A stretch of 64,000 nt of DNA. Source: Opitutaceae bacterium BACL24 MAG-120322-bin51. Lineage in GTDB: Bacteria; Verrucomicrobiota; Verrucomicrobiia; Opitutales; Coraliomargaritaceae. The translations under genes and the position numbers were made by a program. Location of the stretch: positions 126,001 through 190,000 of the forward strand of contig CAJJBI010000004.1 in the NCBI GenBank assembly GCA_905182465.1, written 5' to 3'. Every line of letters begins with the position of its first letter. Position 1 is the stretch's first letter. Below, piece by piece: positions 18,961 to 26,725 of the stretch. The notes under the pieces are model-generated. The model did not search any database. It saw only the letters and a program-made list of their open reading frames with translations, and had not been told where the DNA came from.

Positions 18961-20164
18961 TTACTCCGCGGCTGGAAGCTCGGGCAGTTGAACTGGAGCT
19001 CCTTCCATCACTGCTTCGATGTTTTCTTCGACGCCCTCGACAGTTTCGACGATCGCGGCTGCTTCATTATCAAGACGCTCTTGGACGACCGGCTTAATGA
19101 AGGTCGGCAAGAAGAGAGCAAGTACCACCGCAATAGCAGAACCAAAGAAGGCCTTGCCCGCATCGCGGAAGATGAGGTTGGAAACCTTGTTCTTTTTACG
19201 AAGATTCAGACGAAGCGAGATACCGACCTCACGCCCGGCCAATAGGCCGAGGAAGACCCAAGTCGTACTCATGGGCATCTTTTCAGGCCAAGGCACTGCC
19301 AGATCCATCGCTGCAAAGAGTTTCGGGATGTAGTCCACTTTGAAAAAGAGGAGCACCAGGCCATAGAGCAAGTCGATGAAAGTGGCCGATCGGACGTCCA
19401 GTGTATTGGTCTTGGTTGTGACGACGCGCTGAATCTTGCCACCCTTCTCGCGAAAGATATAACCCTGCAAAAGCACCATGCCGCCGAGGGCACAAATCAA
19501 ACCGAAGAGCGAGAGCTCGCGAGGCAAGTAAACAAAGATGTTCGCCAAATCTTGCACCAACCACATCGACCAAAGGAAGCCAGTGGAGAGCCACTGAAAG
19601 ATCATCCAAATCGGATGCAGCCGGTTATCCGGCTTACTCCCATCTTTCTCTGCCGCGACTTTTCGCTCCATCGAGATAGATCACTGAGGCGAAAAGAGCC
19701 AACCCCACGACGAAAGCAATCGCATAGCCAACGAGCGACTTCTGCATCATCGAGTTAAAAAGATCGACCGCCGCCTTAGGCGACTTCCCCTGCTGTGCGG
19801 CGATTAAGCCCTTGAAAGCAGTCAAGACCAGTAGCGATGTGCTAACCGGAATCCCCATCCTTGTCAGGATAACCAGACAGAGCGGGGGAATAACAAAGAG
19901 CCAAGTAATGAGCCCCCCAAAATCATTTGGGTGCGGAATGTTTTTACCCGCCGCCGCAAGGCGGCCGAAGGCAGGGTCACCGCCGTTGGCGATCCAGCCC
20001 CAGGTCACGGTCACCACCATGATGCCTGAGATCCAGATCCAAAGCGACCACCAAGGGCGCTTTGAATTGGAAGCCAAAAAGGTCCCCAGCGTTTGAATCG
20101 AGTCGTTAGCAACGATCGCGTAGGCAGCGAGGGCAAAGCCCAGAATCATGAATATTTCAGTCAT
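18961..20164 (-). CDS. PiT-like inorganic phosphate transporter (one frame break)
   Basis: Reconstructed as one membrane protein of about 400 aa. An extra base in TTTT at 19660-19663 splits it; removing it joins VIYLDGA to KVAAEKDGSKPD. The two halves show the PiT internal repeat. The first has VANDSIQTLGTF and PVSTSLLVLTAFKG; the second has VQDLANIFVYLPR and MPMSTTWVFLGLLAGRE, corresponding to the family's ND-x-x-N-x-x-GT and P-x-STT signatures in divergent form. An acidic tail (VEENIEAVMEG) ends it. It follows a phosphate-selective porin on the same strand by 78 nt. Phosphate is the inferred substrate, supported by the neighbour and the upstream Pho-box-like array; sulfate or another anion is the alternative. 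Confidence 0.72.
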
Positions 20165-20242
20165 AATATATCTCTATCTATTATTTAATTATTTCAATTT
20201 GCAAAAACAAACTACGCATAGCGTTTAACAGTAAATACAGGC

Positions 20243-21425
20243 CTACCAAAGAATCTGAAGGCGCGCACGGAGGCCATCGATTTCAACTTCGTCACCATCA
20301 TCAGAGTCAGTTTCAGCCATTTCGTAACCGGCCATCAGAGCTGACTGCCTTGTTATAGTAGTAGTTAAGCCAAAGTAGTAGGAATCGATTTCGTTGTCGC
20401 CGCCAGTTGCTCTTGCGCCATCACTAGGCGCACGGCGAATCAACTCATCTGCATCAATCTCAAAGGCATCATTTTTCAGGTGTGAGTAACGGAAAACAGG
20501 TTCAAACTTGTCGAACTTGTAAGCTACACGAAGTGAGTAACCCTCAGCATCTTCTTGGTCGTCCATGTCAGCAGAAAAATATTCCCCCAAGATATCAAAA
20601 CCTTCGAACTTATAATTAGCATAAGCAGTGAAGGCCGTTACATCTTGAAGCGTCGTAACCACTGGTCGTTGTTATTGACTGGTGACCAGCATCAACACCT
20701 AGCGTTAAATCATTGCCAGCCCATTGAACACGCCCGAAAGCAGCGAGATCATTGCTTGCTTGAGCAGTGCCAAGAAGACGCGAACCTTCTCCCTGCGCAC
20801 CATTTACAATGGCCGCTGCGTAGCTGAATCCACCACCAAGATTACCTTTAGCATGGAGACCTGTGTGACGGCCGGCAAAGTCGATGTCATCCGCTAAGAA
20901 GCGATTGGCAGCCGAGCGCTCGATCGTCTTGATCTTGGAAGATGAAGTCGTCTCTTGGAAACCGAAAGGTACCTTTTGGTAACCAACCATACCAGTGAAG
21001 GCATCGCTGAACTCGTAACCCGCAACCGCTTTATCGATCGAGAGATCGTTTTCAGCGAAGTCGACTACGGTCTCGGCGAAGAGGCCGTTTTCATGTGTTG
21101 CTTTAGCTCCGAGGCGAAGGCGGCGGAAGTAGAAGTGATTCGTAGAGGCTACGTCAGCCCCATTATCTTCAGAATCCAAGCTATCATATTGGAAGTGCAT
21201 ACGGCCGTTAAAGCGAAGCTTCACTGTTTCCTTGCCCTTGGAAGAGAAAGTAACGCCCTTGTTTTCTTCTTTAAGTTCGGCGGCAACTGCAGTCGCTTCC
21301 GAGTCGGTCAAAACACCCTTTTTAACCAAGAGGTCGAGAAGCGCGTCGTTTGATGTTGCATAACTAACAGAGCCAACAAGAGCAGCTGAAAGAGCGGTCA
21401 TTCTTATGAGTTTATTTAGTTTCAT
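20243..21425 (-). CDS. phosphate-selective porin O/P family outer-membrane protein (one frame break)
   Basis: The start is placed at MKLNKLIRMTALSAALVGSVS, a signal peptide, not at the upstream alternative at 21473. The mature protein begins with a short coiled segment (LLDLLVKKGVLTDSEATAVAAEL) common in O/P porins. LRFNGRMHFQYDS and FYFRRLRLGAKATH open the barrel, and VGYQKVPFGFQETTSS follows. It ends in LQILW with a terminal aromatic. One extra base near 20645-20646 separates SGYDAS from DVTAFTAYANYKF. Reconstructed length is about 393 aa. It is inferred to admit phosphate across the outer membrane for the PiT-like permease downstream. Confidence 0.85.
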
Positions 21426-21475
21426 GTTTGAGTGCGTTAAACGAGTTGTTGAGACGATTACACTAAGATACAAAT

Positions 21476-21519
21476 GTTATGTCACACCTTCGTCTCCTTT
21501 ATGTTACAATCGCGTAAAC
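21476..21519 (-). promoter_or_regulatory. tandem 11-nt Pho-box-like array upstream of the porin-PiT unit
   Basis: On the minus strand four consecutive 11-mers carry aligned cores TTTACG, GTAACA, GAGACG and GTGACA, all sharing AC at the same columns. Period 11 is the known spacing of PhoB/PhoP half-sites (CTGTCAT in E. coli, TTAACA in Bacillus). The array ends 50 nt before the porin ATG, where a PhoB-type activator replacing a -35 would bind. A phoB/phoR-like pair lies at 54-56 kb. Binding is inferred from periodicity and context. Confidence 0.6.
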
Positions 21520-21641
21520 TATCGCCTTGAACTACCAATACCCGCTGCAGCTGAACTTGCTTTCCTTGGCGAATCGCCCGCCTAACCGACCATGCCAAGA
21601 ACATGGCCGAGGAAGTCATTTACTTACTGACTGGTGAATAA
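21510..21641 (+). pseudogene. fragment of the C-terminal helix of PhoU
   Basis: The plus-strand frame ending at 21639-21641 reads IARLTDHAKNMAEEVIYLLTGE, matching the conserved PhoU C-terminal signature (ERIxDHAxNIAEeViYLxxGe). One base shift upstream gives PAAAELAFLGE, plausibly the preceding helix. No start codon or N-terminal domain can exist, because further upstream is the porin coding region. PhoU is the negative regulator of the Pho regulon and often neighbours phosphate transporters. This looks like the remnant of a deleted or rearranged phoU; the last 69 nt are the firm part. Confidence 0.5.
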
Positions 21642-21821
21642 ATAAAACCTACTCTATAAGCATTGGCTTGGCTATTTACTGGTTCAGAGGGCGATCACTC
21701 AGTTCTCCCATTTTGGCTTCTTTTATGCTAAGTAATTTACGTCGACCAATATTGCCAGAATGCATCTGGCTGAGTCGGGCACTTAATCATCTATATATAA
21801 ACTCGAAAAAATTCAGTCATT

Positions 21822-22214
21822 ATGGCTAAGAAACCTACCACTAAAAAAGCGGTCAAAAAAGTTGCCGCTAAAAAGCTACGAAGAAAGTAGTCGCTAAAAA
21901 GGCACCAAAAAAGGCCGTCGCCCTCGAAAGCAAAGATCCCCACCAAAAAGGCCTTAAAGACATCGATCATCGCTCGCGTTGACGTTGGTTTTGGCAACCA
22001 ACTCTATATTCGCGGGGCTGGCGCGGGTCTCTCTTGGGAGAAGGGCTTGCAGCTCGAAAACGTGAGCGCCTACGAATGGGCCTTTGCCACCACAAAAGCT
22101 AAGAGTGATGTGGCCTTCAAGTTCCTCATCAACGATGAACTCTGGGCAGAAGGTGACAACATCATCGTAGCCAAGGGTGCCACCTCCATCAGCTCACCGG
22201 TCTTCACTTGGTAG
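21822..22214 (+). CDS. small Lys-rich protein with C-terminal carbohydrate-binding-like domain (two compensating frame breaks)
   Basis: Reads MAKKPTTKKAVKKVAAKK, continuing with ATKKVVAKKAPKKAVA, then about 80 residues including ARVDVGFGNQLYIRGAG, AGLSWEKGLQLENVSAYEWAF, FKFLINDELWAEGDN and a SSPVFTW end. The second part resembles the starch-binding-type beta-sandwich (GxGLSWxKGxxL and K-x-x-INDE-W). A lost A in 21870-21874 and an extra A in 21932-21934 shift about 60 nt out of frame and cancel, so start and stop share one frame (131 codons including the stop). The basic N-terminus is like histone H1/Hc1 and suggests nucleic-acid or polyanion binding. It is divergent from the porin gene. No precise function is known to me. 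Confidence 0.65.
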
Positions 22215-22239
22215 CAGATTGCTCAAATTGATTCACAAA

Positions 22240-22267
22240 AGCTCGCCGATCACTCAGCGGGCTTTTT
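22240..22267 (+). terminator. intrinsic terminator after the Lys-rich/CBM-like gene
   Basis: AGCTCGCCGA and TCAGCGGGCT form an imperfect stem around a TCAC loop and are followed by TTTTTT. It lies 26 nt after the stop of the plus-strand gene and just before the convergent ftsK stop. Confidence 0.75.
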
Positions 22268-22279
22268 TGTGTATCTCGG

Positions 22280-24843
22280 CTACATCGCGTCGAGATCGAC
22301 CATGATTTCGCGAGGGCTAGAGCCGTTTTCGGGGCCTACGATGCCACGCTCTTCGAGCTCCTCCATGAGGCGAGCCGCTCGGTTGTAACCGATACGTAGA
22401 CGGCGCTGAAGCATCGAGGTTGAGGCGCGCTTTGTACTGCGAAGTACGTCGATAGCCCCGGGCAAGAGTTCATCCCCATCAGTGGGGCCACCGTCGTCGC
22501 CCGCTGCTCCATCGTCGCTGCCAGCATCAATTTGCTTCTGCACCTCTTGAGCGATCTCTGGCGGGTCGTTATTCTCTTTGAGGAATTCGACGATGGCTTC
22601 GATCTCGTCGTCCGAAACGAAGGCGCCTTGAGCGCGCACCAGATTCGAAGTGCCAGGTGGAATGAAGAGCATGTCGCCCTTGCCAATCAGAGCTTCGGCG
22701 CCACCGCCATCGAGAATGGTGCGGCTGTCGATCTTGGACGCTACTTTGAAAGAAATGCGGCTGGGCAAGTTCGCCTTGATCACCCCTGTGATGACGTTCA
22801 CCGACGGGCGCTGGGTAGCCAGAATAAGGTGGATGCCAGCGGCGCGTGCGAGTTGGGCAATGCGCGCGATGCAGGTCTCAATATCTGCGGGTGCGACCAT
22901 CATTAGGTCGGCCAACTCATCGATAATGCAGACGATGTAAGGCAGCTTTTTACGTGGGACCTCAAAGGCATCATCATCGCGGGGGACTTCGACCTGCTGG
23001 AGGGCGTTCCGCTCTTCGGGACTCATGTCCGACTCCATCGCTTCAGCCTTAGCCTGCTCCGCTTTATCTTTCAGGAGCTTGGCATTAAAGCCTGCAATAT
23101 TGCGCACGTTCGTCTTAGCAAAAACCTGGTAGCGATGCTCCATCTCGGCGATCAGCCATTTGAGGGCAGCAGGCACTTTCTTGGCCTCGGTCACCACGGG
23201 GATGAGCATGTGCGGCAGCGAGTTATACATCTGCATTTCCACTACCTTGGGGTCGACCATAATGAAGCGAAGGTCCTCGGGCCCGGAGTGGTAAAGGAGC
23301 GACGCGATGACGGCATTGATACAAACGGTCTTACCCGAACCGGTGGAACCAGCGATCAGCACGTGAGGCATCTTAGTTAGATCCATGACCATGGGCTTAC
23401 CTGTCACATCCTGCCCTAATACGATGGGGATCTCGGCTCCAGCATCGTCCCACGCTTTCGATTCAATGATGTCACGCATACAGACGGCTTGCGCAATCTT
23501 GTTAGGCACCTCGATGCCAACGGTGCCTTTTCCCGGGACAGGGGCAAGAATCCGTACGGACATCGCTTTGAGGCCGAGGGCGATGTTCTTATCGAGATTG
23601 ACGATCTTTTCCACACGGACACCCGCCGCAGGTGTGACTTCGTAGCGGGTGATGACCGGGCCGGTGTGAATCTCGCCAGGGATAACTTTAACCCCGAACT
23701 CTTCGAGCGTGCGCACGAGCGCGTTCATCGTGCCAGCATGATCTTCGGGGGAGGCATCGATCCTGTCGGGCGCTTCAGATAGAAGTCCGCGCGGCGGAAA
23801 GATGTAGTCACCTCGTCGTTCAGGAATATTAGCTACGGACTTTTCAGCCTTTTCACCAGAGATGATCTTGATCGTGGCAGGGTCTAGAGCGGGTTTCTTC
23901 GGCTCGGGTTCTGGCTCTGGAGCTTGAGGCTTGGGGATGAGCTTCTTCTTGGCCGGAGCCTTAGCGACTGGGGCAACATTGGTAGCGGACAAGGGCGTGG
24001 GTGCGCCTCTGAGTAGTGAAGGTTTGCGCCCGTCCTCGAGGGCTTCCTCTCCTCTGCATCCTCGGGCAGCTCTTCGGCTACTTCTTGTGCGGACTTCTCC
24101 AATTTGTCTTTTTTCGCGGCAGCACGTTCGAGCTTTGCTTGCGATTTAGCGCGAGCGGCCTCTTCTTTCGCGACAAGTTTGGCCGCTGCGAGTTTCGCCT
24201 TGCGGGCTTTGCGTTCTCCTTTCGAATCAAGTCGACCGGCTAAAAAGTCGCGGTAAGTATTTTGCAGGTAGTCTAGGAAACGCCCGAGGTTGTCAGTAAA
24301 AACTAGGATCGAGCCAATGATAAAGCCCATCATCATAATGAGGAAGGAGCCAAAGTCACCAAGCGGCGGGAACAGAACTTTTTGATAAAGGAACTCGCCA
24401 AAGATGCCTCCTAAATAATTTGAAATTTGATCTTCGAAGATGCTGCCCACTCCGTTAGCGGAGGGGTAGATCCATTCGATGAGTCCTGCCGCAAAGAGAA
24501 TGGCGATGGGTGAAGCGATCGCAACCAAGGCACGCTTGCCTCGCTCCTGCTGGATGAGTAGCCGAACACCAAACCAGAATAAAAAGACGGGAATTAAAAA
24601 TACCGCGACTCCGAGATAGTGAAACCCGTGGAAACCAATACCGCTGCCTACAAGACCGACTGCGTTGATGTCAGAGGGAGGGGTCGTGTTGTATTGACCC
24701 GAATTATAATCAAAAATCGAAACCGCGACAAGGGCAGCGATCGTAAAGACGAGCAGGGCCCAGACTGGGCGCGACTGCGCTTTTCGCGGCTCCTGGGAGA
24801 CTACTTTGTTTTTTGCGACTTTCTTCTTTGCTTTGAGTGCCAT
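22280..24843 (-). CDS. ftsK: DNA translocase FtsK/SpoIIIE (one frame break)
   Basis: Septum-located motor that pumps chromosomal DNA during division. The N-terminal part has four hydrophobic segments (for example PVWALLVFTIAALVAVSIF and FGSFLIMMMGFIIGSILVF), then a charged Lys/Ala/Glu linker. The motor carries VLIAGSTGSGKTVCINAVI (Walker A) and YIVCIIDELADLMM (Walker B). The C-terminal gamma winged helix (STSMLQRRLRIGYNRAARLM) recognises polar sequences. A base is missing within 24045-24053 (the frame passes from EDAEE to EALEDGRKPSLL), in the linker; total about 854 aa. Convergent with the Lys-rich gene and divergent from manA. Confidence 0.93.
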
Positions 24844-24932
24844 ATAATTGGAATGAAATTACGCGCGAATACGTGAATAACAAGGTTCGATTGAGTATCG
24901 CATCCACCTGAAAATTCAGCAATAAAACTTAC

Positions 24933-25880
24933 ATGGAATTAATGTCGTTCACCCCAATCTATATGGAACGCGTTTGGGGCGGTCGTGGCCTCGAACTTAA
25001 ACTGGGGCGCACGCTCCCTGAAGGCAAAGTGATCGGCGAGAGCTGGGAACTGGTCGACCGAGAGCGTGAGCAGTCAATCGTCGCCGAAGGCACTCACAAA
25101 GGTAAAACCATCCGCGAGCTTTTGGAAAGCGCCCCGGCGGATATTCTTGGGCCAGGCCGCAAGGGTTCGATACCATTTCCAATACTAATTAAGTGGCTTG
25201 ATTGCCAAGATCGCCTGTCGCTCCAAGTTCACCCGCCTGCCGAGATTGCACCCTTACTGGGCGGCGAACCTAAAACCGAGAATTGGTACGTCGCTGACTG
25301 TGATGAAGGCGCCTCCCTTATTGTAGGACTGAAGCAAGGCGTCACGCGCGAACAGTTCACCCAAGCGCTTGAGAACGATGAAGCAGAAGCCTGCGCGCAT
25401 CGCTTCCCCGTGCAACCTGGCGACTCAATCAATGTGCCGAGCGGTCGCGTGCACGCGATCGATGCGGGTAATTTAATCCTAGAGATCCAGCAAAACTCGG
25501 ACACAACCTACCGCGTCTGCGACTGGGGTCGTGTGGGGCTAGACGGTGTGCCACGTCAGTTGCACGTCGAAGAAGCGCTCAAATCGATCGACTTCAACGA
25601 CTACGAACCAGAAGCTCTCAAGCCCGTGCCAGGACCGCAAACGCTGGTCGACTGCAAGGAGTTTCGGATCCGCAAATTTGAGCTGCAACCTGGCGACTGC
25701 CCACTGAAGCTAAACGCTGGCGAAAGTGCGCGCCTCATTCACGTAGTGACTGGCGAAGTGACCGACAGCGAAAGTAGGGCCAAGCTTAAGAAGGGGCGGA
25801 ACTACCTGCAGCCATATGTGACTGGCACAAACTTGAGCGCTGACGAGCCAGCGACGGTTTTAGTCACAGATCAGTTTTAG
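24933..25880 (+). CDS. manA: mannose-6-phosphate isomerase, class I
   Basis: Cupin metalloenzyme interconverting mannose-6-phosphate and fructose-6-phosphate. The 315-aa protein has FTPIYMERVWGGRGLE at the N-terminus and SLQVHPP with His100. Glu116 in EPKTENWYV and GRVHAIDAG supply the remaining zinc ligands, with the conserved EIQQNSDTTYRVCDWGR following. The short length fits the bacterial ManA/Pmi subgroup of Bacillus type rather than the 390-aa E. coli form. It leads mannose into glycolysis or gives mannose-6-P for GDP-sugars. It ends before a strong bidirectional terminator. Confidence 0.93.
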   Translation: MELMSFTPIYMERVWGGRGLELKLGRTLPEGKVIGESWELVDREREQSIVAEGTHKGKTIRELLESAPADILGPGRKGSIPFPILIKWLDCQDRLSLQVHPPAEIAPLLGGEPKTENWYVADCDEGASLIVGLKQGVTREQFTQALENDEAEACAHRFPVQPGDSINVPSGRVHAIDAGNLILEIQQNSDTTYRVCDWGRVGLDGVPRQLHVEEALKSIDFNDYEPEALKPVPGPQTLVDCKEFRIRKFELQPGDCPLKLNAGESARLIHVVTGEVTDSESRAKLKKGRNYLQPYVTGTNLSADEPATVLVTDQF

Positions 25881-25907
25881 CAACTTGCACCCCTGCCCTT
25901 TAAAAAA

Positions 25908-25940
25908 AGAGCCCCGCCTGTAAAAATAGGCGGGGCTCTT
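25908..25940. terminator. strong bidirectional intrinsic terminator between manA and slyD-like
   Basis: AAGAGCCCCGCCT pairs perfectly with AGGCGGGGCTCTT around an eight-base loop. On the minus strand it is followed by TTTTTTT, ending the slyD-like transcript. On the plus strand a weaker T-rich stretch follows and can end manA. Confidence 0.92.
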
Positions 25941-25962
25941 CTGCTTTAAATGTTAGGCTAAT

Positions 25963-26550
25963 TTAGTTCGAACAGCATTCGCCCTCTGCGCCTTCATTGT
26001 TCTCACTGCAGCATTCACCCTCTGCGCGTTCATTGTCCTCACTGCAGCATTCGCCGCCTTCGCCGCCACCGCCACAGCAACCGCCACCTTCTTGGGTATG
26101 GCCGCGGGCAATCTCTTCTTCAGTCGCCGCACGAACTTCCAGCACAGTGACGTTGAAGTTAAGATGCTTACCCGCAAGCGGGTGGTTCCCGTCGACGGTG
26201 ACGTCATCATCATCGACTTTGACCACGCGAACAGATACAGGCCCCTGTTCTGTGCTAGCTTGAAATTGCATGCCCTCAGCGAGCGATTCCACCCCTTGAA
26301 AACGGTCCCGGGGCACCACTTGTTCGAGTGAAGGATTGGGCTCACCGTAGCCATCCTCAGGAGCGACGCGCACTTCCACAGTTTCACCCACAGCTTTTCC
26401 AGCAAGGGAAGCTTCTAGGCCGGGGATGATATTTTTGTGCCCGTGTAGATAGGTCAGCGGTTGGCCGGGTTGAGATTGATCGAGTAATGTTCCATCGTCG
26501 TCTTTGAGCGCATAGTCCATTGCGACAACTGTTCCGTCTGCGATTTGCAT
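25963..26550 (-). CDS. slyD: SlyD-type FKBP peptidyl-prolyl isomerase with cysteine-pair repeat tail
   Basis: FKBP core with an inserted chaperone flap: MDYALKDDDGTLLDQS, LTYLHGHKNIIPGLEASLAGK (33-52), EDGYGEPNPSLEQVVPRDRF (65-84), then the flap and the closing LNFNVTVLEVRAATEEEIARGH. From residue 154 the tail is Gly/Glu/Cys-rich with four CC pairs at about 158, 168, 180 and 192. The last three repeat every 12 residues (GECCSE-type units), from a 36-bp tandem repeat. E. coli SlyD has a His/Cys metal-binding tail used in nickel delivery to hydrogenase; here His is nearly absent, pointing to soft metals. Catalyses proline isomerisation in the cytosol; metal binding is inferred. Confidence 0.88.
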   Translation of the reverse strand: MQIADGTVVAMDYALKDDDGTLLDQSQPGQPLTYLHGHKNIIPGLEASLAGKAVGETVEVRVAPEDGYGEPNPSLEQVVPRDRFQGVESLAEGMQFQASTEQGPVSVRVVKVDDDDVTVDGNHPLAGKHLNFNVTVLEVRAATEEEIARGHTQEGGGCCGGGGEGGECCSEDNERAEGECCSENNEGAEGECCSN

Positions 26551-26725
26551 AATGTTTAGTGTTTTGATTTTCTTATTTTAGGAGAACAGAAAGCGGTAAC
26601 AGAAAGCGATGCGGGGTCAAAAGCGAAAGCGATTTATTTACCGCAGGCCTAACAAGCTAGCGAACTCACTTGACGCGAAGCGCAAAAATGAGGTTCTTTG
26701 AGCCACTCAAGCACTTTTACGGCAT

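Noticed and set aside
18961-20164. Two separate membrane proteins instead of one PiT-like permease
   Set aside because: Removing one T in 19660-19663 joins the frames smoothly, and the halves together give the PiT internal repeat.
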